Source: Archaeoglobus sp. (lineage in GTDB: Archaea; Halobacteriota; Archaeoglobi; Archaeoglobales; Archaeoglobaceae). Taken from it: a stretch of 52,985 nucleotides of DNA. The stretch is from assembly GCF_017656475.1 (NCBI RefSeq), contig NZ_JACDNT010000013.1:1-52985 (forward strand), in the 5' to 3' direction. The notes under the pieces were generated by a model. The model had not been told where the DNA came from. It ran no database searches and saw only the letters and a program-made list of their open reading frames with translations. Below, one piece after another: positions 34,802 through 43,791 of the stretch (positions within the stretch are counted from its first letter, which is position 1; each line of letters begins with the position of its first letter). The position numbers and the translations under genes were made by a program.

Positions 34802-36304
34802 TTAAACTGCCTCTTTCCACTGACAGTACGCATGCCTGAAGTCTACAAGTGCAGCAGTGGCGCAGTCCTTGCAGACTCTTGCTGGTGAGGCTGGAGTTTC
34901 CTTGTGCAATGCGATTATGTTCGTCATCATCGTTGCTGTTACCGGCTCACTTGTCAGCAGACACGGATAGTCCGCGAGCCTCATAAGGGCAGAGAATCTT
35001 ACGCTGATGGCACATCCCGGATATGCGTAGCGCTGCGGGTTCATCAGAACCTCATTTTCATGTACCGGATCAAGATTAACCTCGAACCCAGCAACCCTTG
35101 GAACGAGTTTTGTGTCAACACCGTTTCTACTTCTCCTTGCATCGTCAATGTACTTCCACCCTCTGTAAATCATATCCATGAAGTCGTGGTTGTGCAGCTC
35201 CGCCGCTCCACCTCTCGTTGGATATAGCTGTACGTAGTTGTGGAACCTCTTGGTCAGCAGGTCAACAATCATGGGGGCGTTAAAGCCGTCAAGCTCGAGA
35301 ATGTACTCAACTGCAACAGCTCCCGAGCCGGTTGCAACGCTGAGAGGTTGGTATTCGTTCTTGAACTTATCAAGATTTGCGTTCAATGTTGTGTCCATCA
35401 CTGCACTCGTTGCCTCTATAACTGCCATCACAACGTCATCCTTGCACATGTTGAACGTTGACTGAGCTATGTGGTGAGCTGCATCTCCAACACAGTATGC
35501 CGGGACGGTCACAATGTTTCCGTAGTGCACACCATCATCCATAGCATCCTTCACGGCACCCTTCATGCGGTTCTTGTATTCCGACATGTATTTTCTCACG
35601 TCGAAGCTCTGGTGTCCATGCTCGTCCATCAGCTTGGCCTGAGCCTCCGTCGGCTGGTCGTAGACGAGCTTTATCATTTCGATTTCCTTCTTTATCGCAT
35701 CGGTCAGCGTGGCTCCTTTTTCAATCTCATTGGCAAAAACCTCACCGAAGCCGTATGATGTGTTCATTCCCCAGGACTTTGACGCAAGAATTGCCTGAGC
35801 ATGATCCTTGGGAATGTCAACCGTCTTGAGTATTCTGTTAACAATGTTGCTCGTGCTTCCCGGTATCAGTGCGAAATCAACAACACATGTTGGCCCGTAA
35901 AAGCCACCATATCTCCTTACAACCTCACGGCCAATAAGAGCCTCAGCCTTCTCAATGCCCTCAATGAACTTATCAACACTCTTTCTGAAGCTCTCATCCT
36001 CCTCATACAGAATCTCCAAAATTGCAGGAGTCTGATAGTGCTCCACAAACGGGTCGTCCTCAGGTCTTACCGTCTTGGTCAGACTTCTGAGGATCTCGTA
36101 GTGCGCATTGACTGAGTCAACGTGCAGCCTTATGACTGCCTTACTCTGGTTTCCAACGGCTTTCATCTGGTTTACCGCATCCACATAGGGCTTTACATCG
36201 TCAATGACGAATTCTTTTCCTCTCTTCTCCTTAATCACGTTCACATCCGCCCACTGGGCGGCCATGGCTTCCTTCACCATTTTCTCAACTACTTCATCTG
36301 CCAT
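34802..36304 (-). CDS. DUF2193-family protein (500 aa)
   Basis: A large soluble protein beginning MADEVVEKMVKEAMAAQWAD and containing RRYGGFYGPTCVVDFALIPG, HYGNIVTVPAYCVGDAAHHI and AYPGCAISVRFSALMRLADY. It ends with a C-x2-C (RVCKDCATAALVDFRHAYC). This matches DUF2193 as I remember it, a family of methanogens and Archaeoglobus without known function; the several conserved cysteines and histidines hint at a metal or cofactor. It is the first gene of the cluster with DUF2180 and aqpM, with an inverted repeat at its promoter. Confidence 0.75.
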   Translation of the reverse strand: MADEVVEKMVKEAMAAQWADVNVIKEKRGKEFVIDDVKPYVDAVNQMKAVGNQSKAVIRLHVDSVNAHYEILRSLTKTVRPEDDPFVEHYQTPAILEILYEEDESFRKSVDKFIEGIEKAEALIGREVVRRYGGFYGPTCVVDFALIPGSTSNIVNRILKTVDIPKDHAQAILASKSWGMNTSYGFGEVFANEIEKGATLTDAIKKEIEMIKLVYDQPTEAQAKLMDEHGHQSFDVRKYMSEYKNRMKGAVKDAMDDGVHYGNIVTVPAYCVGDAAHHIAQSTFNMCKDDVVMAVIEATSAVMDTTLNANLDKFKNEYQPLSVATGSGAVAVEYILELDGFNAPMIVDLLTKRFHNYVQLYPTRGGAAELHNHDFMDMIYRGWKYIDDARRSRNGVDTKLVPRVAGFEVNLDPVHENEVLMNPQRYAYPGCAISVRFSALMRLADYPCLLTSEPVTATMMTNIIALHKETPASPARVCKDCATAALVDFRHAYCQWKEAV

Positions 36305-36312
36305 GTAGTATA

Positions 36313-36330
36313 ATGGTCATAATCGACCAT
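36313..36330. promoter_or_regulatory. Inverted repeat at the DUF2193 promoter
   Basis: ATGGTC (36313-36318) and GACCAT (36325-36330) are perfect arms around ATAATC, 9-26 bases before the ATG at 36304. This is where the transcription start should lie, so a bound repressor would block the DUF2193-DUF2180-aqpM operon. The Bat-like regulator gene just upstream is a candidate binder. Confidence 0.45.
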
Positions 36331-36450
36331 CACTTTTTTGGCATACATGTAAGCTGAGGAAAAGCAACATGTCCAAAAATTAAATGAAAAATATTACGGA
36401 AAATTTGCGGATATGTCTACCAGTTCATTACCAGATGATAATAATTCAAT

Positions 36451-37104
36451 TCACAACAACTCAATCGACTTTTCGAGCTCCTTTTCCTGTATGTACCGCT
36501 CAACAAGCTTCGAAATCGCAATTTTCAGGTGCTTGTGAGCAGTGCTTTTTGCAACTCCCAGAGCCATGGCGATGTCGTTGATTGTTACCTCCCTCCTTTC
36601 GGAGAAGTATCCAAGGTCGTATGCAATTTTTAAAGCCCTTCTCTGCGCCTCGGTCAGCCCAGCCCTCCTCTCTCCAATACTCTTTATCTCTATTACCTTC
36701 CACTCACCAACATTGTTCAGGTTGGCATACGCCTTTGGAAGGTAGCTTGTGCTTGGAACAATAATTTCGTAAATCTTGCTTCCATCCTCAACAATTATAG
36801 GGGGTTTTATAAAACAGTAGGAGTTCTCAAAAGCCTTGATACCTGTAGTATCGCTAACAACAGCAATAAAGCTTGCCTCAATCGGCGTCTTCTCAAGAAC
36901 CTGAATGAACTTGGTGTTGGGGTGTCTTTCAACCTCCCTTATATATTCTGTAACATTTTCAGCATCAGATGTTTTGACCAGAAATAAAGCATCTTCATCA
37001 TTCAGAAGGATATACGAAATGATTTCCGCCCTTACTGGGCATTTTTTACTTGCAACTGCAAGGGAGCAGCGATGCTGATCCACCTTTACTTTAAGAAGAT
37101 ACAT
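36451..37104 (-). CDS. Bacterio-opsin-activator-like HTH regulator
   Basis: The protein has 217 residues. The C-terminal part AGLTEAQRRALKIAYDLGYF, then ITINDIAMALGVAKSTAHKH-like text (here EVTINDIAMALGVAKSTAHK) and LKIAISKLVE is the HTH_10 domain of Bat-type regulators. The N-terminal 150 residues form an ACT/PAS-like sensor with several cysteines (C13, C22). It precedes the DUF2193 gene on the same strand with a 146-base gap, so it probably controls that operon. Confidence 0.85.
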   Translation of the reverse strand: MYLLKVKVDQHRCSLAVASKKCPVRAEIISYILLNDEDALFLVKTSDAENVTEYIREVERHPNTKFIQVLEKTPIEASFIAVVSDTTGIKAFENSYCFIKPPIIVEDGSKIYEIIVPSTSYLPKAYANLNNVGEWKVIEIKSIGERRAGLTEAQRRALKIAYDLGYFSERREVTINDIAMALGVAKSTAHKHLKIAISKLVERYIQEKELEKSIELL

Positions 37105-37177
37105 ATATATCGTGATTTTTTCTGCTCATAAACCTTTCTCCAAAAAAGTTTAAATAACGCCAAATTCTGCTTGACTC

Positions 37178-37327
37178 ATGGCAAGGTTCCCTGAAGCGGA
37201 GGCAAGGCTGTTCAACGTGAAAATCTGCATGAAATGCAACGCAAGAAACCCAATGAAGGCCAAGGTTTGCAGGAAGTGCGGATACAAGGGTCTGAGGCCT
37301 AAATCGAAGGAGAGGAAAGGTAGGTAA
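37178..37327 (+). CDS. rpl40e: Large ribosomal subunit protein eL40 (L40e)
   Basis: A 49-residue gene easily missed by length cut-offs. It reads [20 protein letters not shown], then [20 protein letters not shown] and a basic tail. The two C-x2-C pairs form the zinc ribbon of archaeal L40e, the counterpart of the tail on eukaryotic ubiquitin-L40 fusions. TTTAAATA at 37149-37156 is a TATA box about 22-29 bases before the ATG. It ends 1 base before the stop of the convergent RNase-like gene. Confidence 0.95.
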   Translation: MARFPEAEARLFNVKICMKCNARNPMKAKVCRKCGYKGLRPKSKERKGR

Positions 37328-37328
37328 T

Positions 37329-37799
37329 TTATTTTTCAACTTTTCTCAAAAACCTCGTCATGTTCTTCCAGTGTCCTCCCATCCAGTAGAGCTTTCTGCA
37401 CTTCTCGCAGTACCACAGATCCATTTTTAGCATGTCTTCCGAAAGTTTTTCCCTCAAAATGACCTCAATCGCCTCATCTCTGCTCGGCTTTCTCAAAGGC
37501 GTGTTGCAGAGGCTGCACCTGTCCATTACTATCTGAAACTTCACACCTTTCTGCATCAACTCCTTCATCTGCCCCTCTACGGAGTCCGACTTTATCAGAA
37601 TCACCTTTCTGCCATCCTTAATGCTTTTTCTGTAAAGCTCCTTGTCTTTGGTGAGCAGAACTCTGTCTCTGAAGTTTTTCAGCATAAAGTCGTCCTCTTC
37701 ACCCTTAACTTCCAGATCAGCTATGCTTAAGGTGTCATAACCTGAGATTCTCAGCCATCTCGTCAACTTTCCGAGCATTCTGTCAGTCAGAAACTTCAT
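37329..37799 (-). CDS. Mut7-C RNase-domain protein with zinc ribbon
   Basis: From ATG 37799 it reads MKFLTDRMLGKLTRWLRISG, the Mut7-C start with the acidic D of a PIN-like nuclease, then DDFMLKNFRDRVLLTKDKEL. The C-terminal half holds C-x2-C (DRCSLCNTPL) and C-x2-C (YCEKCRKLYW) of a zinc ribbon. The family (COG1656) is thought to cleave RNA. A Met three codons upstream (37808) overlaps the HD gene by 13 bases and cannot be ruled out. Confidence 0.87.
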   Translation of the reverse strand: MKFLTDRMLGKLTRWLRISGYDTLSIADLEVKGEEDDFMLKNFRDRVLLTKDKELYRKSIKDGRKVILIKSDSVEGQMKELMQKGVKFQIVMDRCSLCNTPLRKPSRDEAIEVILREKLSEDMLKMDLWYCEKCRKLYWMGGHWKNMTRFLRKVEK

Positions 37800-38299
37800 C
37801 TCCACCATACAGGGTCTTTCCTCTCCATCAAAGCCTCATACATTTTTCTGGCTACTTCAGTTTTCAGCTCAACCTTTTCTGCAAACTTTATCGCATACTT
37901 TGATTGCTCCCCATACTCCACAGCCTGAAAGGCAAGCTCAAGCCTATCTGCATCGCTCACATATACCTCAACATCGGAGAAATCAGGCTGAAACTCCATC
38001 CAAGAAAGCTGATCCCTCTTTGCCCTCTCCTCATCGCAACTAACGTAGCGCTGAGCTATCTTGTGCAAGTCCATCGTCCTCGCCTCGTGTAAATCATGGA
38101 AAAGAGCAGCGGTTGCAGCCTTGCATGCCTTTTCAAAACTTTCACCGCTTTCAATTGCAAGGACAAACGCTATTATTGCCGTTCTGAAGCTGTGATCCGC
38201 CACGCTTTCTGGTAGCCTGATCCCCAACTTAAGCCATCCCGATCTAGGGGTTAACTTCAGCGATCCGACCTCGTGAATGAACTTCACAACGTCATCCAT
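37796..38299 (-). CDS. HD-domain phosphohydrolase (YfbR-like)
   Basis: From ATG 38299 the product has 167 residues. ESVADHSFRTAIIAFVLA supplies the first His, ALFHDLHEARTMDLHKIA the HD pair, and VYVSDADRLELAFQAVEYGE the last Asp. This is the HD fold of YfbR-type 5'-deoxynucleotidases (COG1896), which dephosphorylate dNMPs. It overlaps the Mut7-C gene. The reading could extend to 38323 but would cross into the divergent promoter. Confidence 0.88.
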   Translation of the reverse strand: MDDVVKFIHEVGSLKLTPRSGWLKLGIRLPESVADHSFRTAIIAFVLAIESGESFEKACKAATAALFHDLHEARTMDLHKIAQRYVSCDEERAKRDQLSWMEFQPDFSDVEVYVSDADRLELAFQAVEYGEQSKYAIKFAEKVELKTEVARKMYEALMERKDPVWWR

Positions 38300-38331
38300 A
38301 GAGTTAATAATGCACGTTGTCAATAAGCTTT

Positions 38332-38877
38332 ATGAAAAAGTGGAGGTTCCTCGGCATCGACGACAGCTTTGACGACAAAAAATGCTGCATCGTGGGGTGT
38401 GTGACCTGCGATGGTTACGTGGAGGGGTTCATGTACACTGAGATAGAGATAGACGGTCTTGATGCAACGGAGAAGCTCATTGCTATGGTGAAGAAGTCGA
38501 AATTCAGAAAGCAGATAAAGTGCATTTTTCTTCCTGGCATCACTTTTGGAGGGTTTAATCTGGTGGACATTCAGCAGGTTTATGGTGAAACGAAAATCCC
38601 TGTTGTTGTTGTAATGCGCAGAAAGCCGAACATTGAGGAATTTGATTCAGCGATGAGGAATGTCGAGAATTACGACACAAGAAAGAGAATCGTTGAGAAG
38701 GCAGGTGAAATTCACAAGGCTGGTAATCTCTACATCCAGACCGCTGGTCTGAGCTTTGACGAGGCTGAGGAGCTTGTTAAAGCGGCAACGGTTAAGGGAA
38801 ACATGCCTGAACCCGTTCGAATAGCACACCTAGTAGCATCTGCAATCATACATGGAGAATCGCGAGGGAAAGCGTGA
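38332..38877 (+). CDS. DUF99-family protein (endonuclease V-like fold)
   Basis: From ATG 38332 the product has 181 residues: MKKWRFLGIDDSFDDKKCCI with the D-D-S-F acidic site, IFLPGITFGGFNLVDIQQVY and PVVVVMRRKPNIEEF are the DUF99 lines. DUF99 is related to endonuclease V, suggesting action on damaged or RNA substrates. The upstream TTG at 38317 is possible but has no ribosome site. It is divergent from the HD-domain gene. Confidence 0.88.
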   Translation: MKKWRFLGIDDSFDDKKCCIVGCVTCDGYVEGFMYTEIEIDGLDATEKLIAMVKKSKFRKQIKCIFLPGITFGGFNLVDIQQVYGETKIPVVVVMRRKPNIEEFDSAMRNVENYDTRKRIVEKAGEIHKAGNLYIQTAGLSFDEAEELVKAATVKGNMPEPVRIAHLVASAIIHGESRGKA

Positions 38878-38921
38878 ATATATTAGCCAAAGCTTATATA
38901 CCAAAATAACCACTTGATGCC

Positions 38922-39521
38922 ATGCAGCCAATTGAAATTGCGGAAATGCTTACAAGTCAGGCTGCCGTTCTGACTTCTTTAGTTATCATAGGCCTTATAC
39001 TCTGCTTCATCGGCTACAGGATTTTCAGAGTTTATTCCGCGGTTATAGGATTCCTTATTGGCGAGCTTGTGGGCATCTATGTCACCATGAACTACTACGA
39101 GAATGCTCTTGTAGCAATCCTCGCATCTGCTGCTGTAGGTGCTGTTCTATTCGCCCTTATAGATGAGCTGGGGCTTATCGTTACGGGAGCTGCTTTTGGC
39201 TACTTTGTCGGCATTTACCTCCTTCCTGAGTACCAGATTTACGCATTCGTTCTTGCCGCACTCTTTGCATTGACAAACCTCTTTATCGAGAAGCCTTTAA
39301 CAGTGCTCATAACATCTGTTATAGGAGCTTCATCAATTGTCCTTGCCGTGCACATGGGGATAACCGGGGCGCACATTTACGACGTACTCGCAGACCCGAA
39401 AGGCGCGTTTGACATTATGTTCTCAAACGCTTACTTCGACCTCCTGTGGTTCACTTTGATTCTTACGGGAATTATTACGCAGTACGTCGCCCACAAAGAA
39501 GAAGTAGAGGAGGAAGAGTAA
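38922..39521 (+). CDS. Polytopic membrane protein, TMEM198/DUF4203-like
   Basis: The protein has 199 residues with about seven helices, ending in an acidic cytoplasmic tail (HKEEVEEEE). The internal pattern FIGYRIFRVYSAVIGFLIGE, then AAAVGAVLFAL-type glycine-rich helices, resembles the DUF4203/TMEM198 group. Function unknown. A TATATACCAAAATAACC-like promoter lies at about 38895. rtcA follows 31 bases downstream on the same strand. Confidence 0.75.
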   Translation: MQPIEIAEMLTSQAAVLTSLVIIGLILCFIGYRIFRVYSAVIGFLIGELVGIYVTMNYYENALVAILASAAVGAVLFALIDELGLIVTGAAFGYFVGIYLLPEYQIYAFVLAALFALTNLFIEKPLTVLITSVIGASSIVLAVHMGITGAHIYDVLADPKGAFDIMFSNAYFDLLWFTLILTGIITQYVAHKEEVEEEE

Positions 39522-39552
39522 GCTTTTTTGTCTTATTTTCTTAACTACTTCT

Positions 39553-40539
39553 GTGATCGAAATAGACGGTAGTTTCGGGGAAGGAGGAGGACAGATACTG
39601 AGAACAGCCGTTGCACTTTCCTGTGTAACTGGAAAGGCCGTGAGGATTAAAAATATCAGAGCCAACCGCCCGAAGCCAGGACTGGCGGCGCAGCATTTGA
39701 AGGGTATTGAGGCCGCCAAAATTATCAGCAATGCTGAGGTCGAAGGACTTCGACTCGGTTCCACTGAGGTGGTGTTCAGGCCAAGAAGTGTGAGGGGTGG
39801 GGAGTTCAGGATAGACATAGGAACCGCTGGTAGCGTCACGCTCATCTTTCAGACGGTTCTGCTTCCACTTCTCTTCGCAGACAGGGAAAGCAGGCTTACG
39901 GTTAGTGGCGGAACTGATGTAGCCTGGGCTCCGCCAGTGGACTACTTCAAAAACGTGACTTTGAGGGCCTTGAGGGAAATGAGCGTTGAATGTGAGCTTA
40001 AGGTTCTGAAGAGGGGCTACTATCCCAAGGGAGGTGGGGTTGTAAAGCTGGAGGCAAAGCCATCCGAGATGCGAGGTGTGATTTTTGAAAAGCTTGATGA
40101 GATGGTTAAAGGCATAAGCCACTGCCAGAACCTTCCGGAACATGTTGCAGTAAGGCAGGCAAATTCGGCCAGAGGGTTCTTGGAGGAGAGGGGGGTAAAG
40201 GCTAAGATAAAGACAGAAGTTCTGAAGGGTTTATCGACGGGGAGCGGGATAGTTCTTTGGAGCGGATACAAGGGAGGCAGTGCTCTTGGAGAGAGGGGTA
40301 AAAGGGCGGAGATTGTCGGTCTGGAGGCTGCGGAGAACCTTTACAGAGAGCTGAAGTCAGAGGCTGCCTTCGACGCACATCTCGCTGACCAAGTGATGCC
40401 GTTTGCAGCAATGGCCAAAGGTAGCACGGAGTACACCACCAGCGAGGTTACGATGCATCAAAAGAGCAACGCGTACGTGATAAACTCATTCCTTGGAGAG
40501 GTTGTGAAGTTTGAGGGGAATAAAATAAAAATTAAATGA
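39553..40539 (+). CDS. rtcA: RNA 3'-terminal phosphate cyclase
   Basis: GTG start; 328 residues. MIEIDGSFGEGGGQILRTAV, then RANRPKPGLAAQHL, GTAGSVTLIFQTVLLP and YYPKGGGVVKLEA are the RtcA signature lines; the adenylated histidine lies in the late TSEVTMHQKSNAYVINSF region. It converts RNA 3'-phosphates to 2',3'-cyclic phosphates with ATP. No rtcB is near. It overlaps the convergent flavin reductase gene by 8 bases. Confidence 0.94.
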   Translation: MIEIDGSFGEGGGQILRTAVALSCVTGKAVRIKNIRANRPKPGLAAQHLKGIEAAKIISNAEVEGLRLGSTEVVFRPRSVRGGEFRIDIGTAGSVTLIFQTVLLPLLFADRESRLTVSGGTDVAWAPPVDYFKNVTLRALREMSVECELKVLKRGYYPKGGGVVKLEAKPSEMRGVIFEKLDEMVKGISHCQNLPEHVAVRQANSARGFLEERGVKAKIKTEVLKGLSTGSGIVLWSGYKGGSALGERGKRAEIVGLEAAENLYRELKSEAAFDAHLADQVMPFAAMAKGSTEYTTSEVTMHQKSNAYVINSFLGEVVKFEGNKIKIK

Positions 40540-41197
40540 GGCCTCTTTCCTTCCAGAAATCGTAATCGGCCTTCATGAGGTTTCCGTAGTTCTTTATAAG
40601 AGTTAGAAGCTGCTTTTGAAGCTCGAAATCCTCCTCAGTCGGCTCTGCTCTGTATTTTTTCTCGTACGCTTCAGCAATGTTCTTACCGAGCAAAGATGCC
40701 TTTTCCAGATCCTCCTGCCCCACTTCACCCGGAATCACACCGAAGCCCACTGCATAACCTACTGGCACTATTCCCCACGCCTTGAGCACTCTGTTCAGAT
40801 ATCCCGCAACTTCCTCCGGTTTGCCGACTCCTGCATAGACGACTATGCTTCCACCATACTTTCCCTGAAGCGTCGGTCTGTGGCCATATGCGAGCATTCT
40901 GTCAATGAAGGTCTTCATCTGTGCCGTTACGTTGAGATAGTAAACAGGAGACGCGAGGATTACAGCATCACTTTCCTCAACAAGCTTTTTCAGCTCAACC
41001 ATGTCGTCTTTCTGCACGCAATCTTTTTTCGCGAGGCATGTGCCGCATCCAGTGCAGTAGTTAATCTTCTTCGAGGACAGATGCACTTTCTTCGTCTCAA
41101 ATCCCCTTTCTTTGAGCTCCTCTAACGCAGCATCGAGCATCTTCGACGTGTTGCCATACTTTCTCGGTGAGCCGAGAATACCAACAGCTTTCATCAC
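40532..41197 (-). CDS. NADPH-dependent FMN reductase/iron-sulfur flavoprotein
   Basis: The protein has 221 residues. MKAVGILGSPRKYGNTSKML is the FMN phosphate loop, INYCTGCGTCLAKKDC gives the compact C-x2-C-x2-C-x4/5-C cluster site of iron-sulfur flavoproteins (ISF), and ILASPVYYLNVTAQMKTFID follows. ISF proteins of methanogens and Archaeoglobus pass electrons and may reduce O2 or H2O2. It is the intact counterpart of the broken gene at 8062-8610. It is 6 bases from the HAD-like gene, same strand. Confidence 0.9.
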   Translation of the reverse strand: MMKAVGILGSPRKYGNTSKMLDAALEELKERGFETKKVHLSSKKINYCTGCGTCLAKKDCVQKDDMVELKKLVEESDAVILASPVYYLNVTAQMKTFIDRMLAYGHRPTLQGKYGGSIVVYAGVGKPEEVAGYLNRVLKAWGIVPVGYAVGFGVIPGEVGQEDLEKASLLGKNIAEAYEKKYRAEPTEEDFELQKQLLTLIKNYGNLMKADYDFWKERGLI

Positions 41198-41203
41198 ACC
41201 ACC

Positions 41204-42130
41204 TTATCCGAGTTCTCCGGCCAAGCCTCTTAGCCTGACCCTCATCCTCTTCGACTTCTCAAGGACTTCGGCAAAATCTGAGTTTTCCATTATATATATT
41301 TCGGTTTCCGGAATGCTTATGTTCGAAAGCATCTCAAACGCCTTTTCCCTCTTCTCCATAAACAGCCCTATCACCTCCGCCTCGCTCATTGCAGTGGAGC
41401 TGATTATCGCGATATCAGCGTGTTTCAGAGCGTACTCATTTCCGTTGAAGGCTATCGCCACACCTCCCATACTCCTGGCAACCTCAAACATCTTGTAGTC
41501 GGATATGCTATCCCCCACAACAACGGGAAAGTCGATACCCATCGACTCACAGTAATTCCTCATAATCTCCGCTTTCTCTCCAGCTCCAATTGCCTTAACC
41601 GATTCAACGATTTCTTTAACATCTTGGCGGGAAAAAAGTCTGTCAAGCTCTCTGAAAAGCTCTTCCCCGTTCAGCGAGGCTATGACGTCAATCATATCCA
41701 GTAATTCCTTTTTCAGGTTTTCTGGGAGGCTTATGCTATCAAAGTCCACCTCAGTGCCGTGCAAATCACCCTTAACGCCAATCATTTCCGCGGTCTTTTT
41801 CAGATACTGCGTGTAGGAAGTGGATATCACCACAGGCTTCCACTTCTCCTGCAACCTTGCCATCGCCTTCTCCGCATCCGGAACAAACCTTGCCGAAAGC
41901 TCAGCGATTCTCTCAACATCTCTGTTTTTTATCTCTGCCGCAGCAAGAAACGGTGTGAGGAGCTTCAGAGTGTATCCCGCCTCATATCCCTCCTTTTTAA
42001 CCTCATACGCCAGATAATCATCATACTCGCTGAGGTTACCGAAGAACCTCGCATTGTTGAAAACTGCCATGCAGAGTTCGAGGGCAAAGTCTGTGAGTAT
42101 CCATGGCCCTTCCCAGTCTGTGAAGAACAT
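41204..42130 (-). CDS. HAD-superfamily phosphatase-like protein (COG4030)
   Basis: From ATG 42130 the product has 308 residues. MFFTDWEGPWILTDFALELC has the first HAD motif with D-x-E-G in place of the normal D-x-D, then VVISTSYTQYLKKTAEMIG (motif II), and FPVVVGDSISDYKMFEVARS with AIAFNGNEYALKHADIAI (motifs III/IV). The substrate is unknown; archaeal relatives are annotated only as HAD-like. The longer reading to 42178 lacks family similarity at its front. It forms a pair with the ISF gene. Confidence 0.82.
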   Translation of the reverse strand: MFFTDWEGPWILTDFALELCMAVFNNARFFGNLSEYDDYLAYEVKKEGYEAGYTLKLLTPFLAAAEIKNRDVERIAELSARFVPDAEKAMARLQEKWKPVVISTSYTQYLKKTAEMIGVKGDLHGTEVDFDSISLPENLKKELLDMIDVIASLNGEELFRELDRLFSRQDVKEIVESVKAIGAGEKAEIMRNYCESMGIDFPVVVGDSISDYKMFEVARSMGGVAIAFNGNEYALKHADIAIISSTAMSEAEVIGLFMEKREKAFEMLSNISIPETEIYIMENSDFAEVLEKSKRMRVRLRGLAGELG

Positions 42131-42283
42131 GGTCTTTGTTCTTTCCCCAAAAGATAACTTTTGTGCTTGCTTTTTCAATTCACTTCCCCAAAAGTTTTCT
42201 ACCCATGAACCGCCTTAAACATCCAAATATCCTCTATTTTGAGGTTTGAAGAATAATTGACGAATTCTCGCTGTTTGCAACGA

Positions 42284-42751
42284 TCAACTAGACTTACGGC
42301 GGTCCGATCCAAAACACTTAATGTCATCACTCAGCCTAACGACTTTTTGCATCCCATTTCGATGCCTCACAACAATGTTCCGCGATTCAAGGTTTTTGAG
42401 TATTCTCGAAACAGTTGCGTGACTCAACTTGGTTCTTGCGACAATTTCGCTTTGATTCATCTCACCATGGTTCAGGAGACATTCAAGTACTTTTCTCTCA
42501 TTTAGGTCGAATAGATTCAAAAATTCATCTTTGAGAGCGACTGCAGAGTTTGGATTGTTATCTCTGTGTATAAAATACACAGCAACTAACAAAAGTCCCA
42601 CGAAATAGTTCAGCAGTAGCCCAATTAAAACTGCAAATGACCAGAAATAGGGATTCTTGCCTTTTCTTCTTGCATCATAGTAGATAACCGGCGGGATACT
42701 TAACACAGCAATCAGCACGATTAGTTCATACAAGCCTGGGATCACAAACAT
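42284..42751 (-). CDS. Membrane-tethered winged-helix regulator
   Basis: The protein has 155 residues. Two hydrophobic helices (ELIVLIAVLSIPPVIYY and FAVLIGLLLNYFVGLLLVAV) precede a winged helix at about 80-145: LNERKVLECLLNHGEMNQSE, IVARTKLSHATVSRILKNLE and RNGMQKVVRLS, a MarR/IclR-like DNA-binding unit. The layout, membrane part then HTH, suggests a sensor that controls genes from the membrane. It overlaps the FtsX-like permease gene by 10 bases and probably senses or controls that system. Confidence 0.82.
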   Translation of the reverse strand: MFVIPGLYELIVLIAVLSIPPVIYYDARRKGKNPYFWSFAVLIGLLLNYFVGLLLVAVYFIHRDNNPNSAVALKDEFLNLFDLNERKVLECLLNHGEMNQSEIVARTKLSHATVSRILKNLESRNIVVRHRNGMQKVVRLSDDIKCFGSDRRKSS

Positions 42752-43776
42752 TCACCTCTCTTTGTCGTAAGATATACGGCGACATAGGAGGTAGCTAAGG
42801 CTAAAGATAAAATTGTGATCAGCATTAAAATTGATTCTAACGAGATGTGGCCAAAAATTAATTTTATGATGGCAAGGCTCATTATTGAAGACATGAAAAG
42901 TGCTGAGGAGATGTACAACATAAACTGTGCACCAAGATATTTTAAAGGTATATTGAATCTAAATTTTTTAATATTGAACATGAAGAAATTTAATTCCGTT
43001 AATCCCACAATTACTGCTGCAAAAATTCCTGAAAATTTAGAAAGTACGTAGAATGTGTTGTGTTTCATCTCATCAATCTTTGCCTGTAGCTCTTTTAACC
43101 TTTCACTTCTGTAATATATGTCTACTGCAGCGGAACTGATTGTCTTTATATATTCATCACTTTTGTTAAGAGGTGTTTTAAGTTTTACATACGCCTCTCC
43201 AAAAAGGGCGTGTGTGGGAAGTCTATTTGAGTAATACTCCTTGAACTCTTCAGGATACTTCAGGATTATGTCTGCATCTGTGGTAAATGGAAATTCTGCT
43301 ATACCTGCAACAAGTAGTTCAACATTCTGGTTACCGTGCAATGGACGCAGTAATACAGTATCCCCTACTTTTAAATTGAGTTCTGTCGCCAAATTTTTAG
43401 AAATTATTACGCCAGCCCCATTCCCCCCTTCTATCAGCTTGGGGATATAGTTTGTCATATTCAGCTTATTGAGGTCGCTAATAAGGATTCCTGTAGCTCG
43501 ATGATTATTAAGGTTTAAATCTGCAATCAACACAAAAACCACCTCATCAACAAAACTTTTATTTGAAATTTCATTGACAAGACTCTCGTTTATCAGAGCC
43601 GTTACTTTTAAATCATAGTCTGAGCTAACGAGTGGAGCAAGCTTCTCCTGACAATACGAGGAGCCTAATTCACTATAGTACAACGAAGATGAGACCATTA
43701 ATGATAGCAACAGCATATTCAAAACAAATCTTTTTTTATTATTTCTTAGTTTAAAAATAAAAAATAATTTGTTCAT
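42742..43776 (-). CDS. FtsX/MacB-type permease
   Basis: The protein has 344 residues: one N-terminal helix (about 19-35), a large outer domain of about 210 residues with LNLKVGDTVLLRPLHGNQNV (MacB-PCD-like), then three C-terminal helices from about 245. This is the FtsX-like arrangement of LolC/MacB permeases that work by mechanotransmission with an ATPase; no ATPase gene is adjacent. It lies between a small exported peptide gene (16 bases upstream) and the membrane HTH gene, all on one strand, suggesting a peptide-export or resistance cassette. Base composition is more AT-rich than its neighbours. Confidence 0.78.
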   Translation of the reverse strand: MNKLFFIFKLRNNKKRFVLNMLLLSLMVSSSLYYSELGSSYCQEKLAPLVSSDYDLKVTALINESLVNEISNKSFVDEVVFVLIADLNLNNHRATGILISDLNKLNMTNYIPKLIEGGNGAGVIISKNLATELNLKVGDTVLLRPLHGNQNVELLVAGIAEFPFTTDADIILKYPEEFKEYYSNRLPTHALFGEAYVKLKTPLNKSDEYIKTISSAAVDIYYRSERLKELQAKIDEMKHNTFYVLSKFSGIFAAVIVGLTELNFFMFNIKKFRFNIPLKYLGAQFMLYISSALFMSSIMSLAIIKLIFGHISLESILMLITILSLALATSYVAVYLTTKRGECL

Positions 43777-43791
43777 GGTATCAACTCGACG

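Noticed and set aside
34802-36304. Plus-strand ORFs antiparallel to the DUF2193 gene
   Set aside because: Several open frames occur but they are composition shadows; the minus-strand protein has consistent codon use and conserved-looking motifs.
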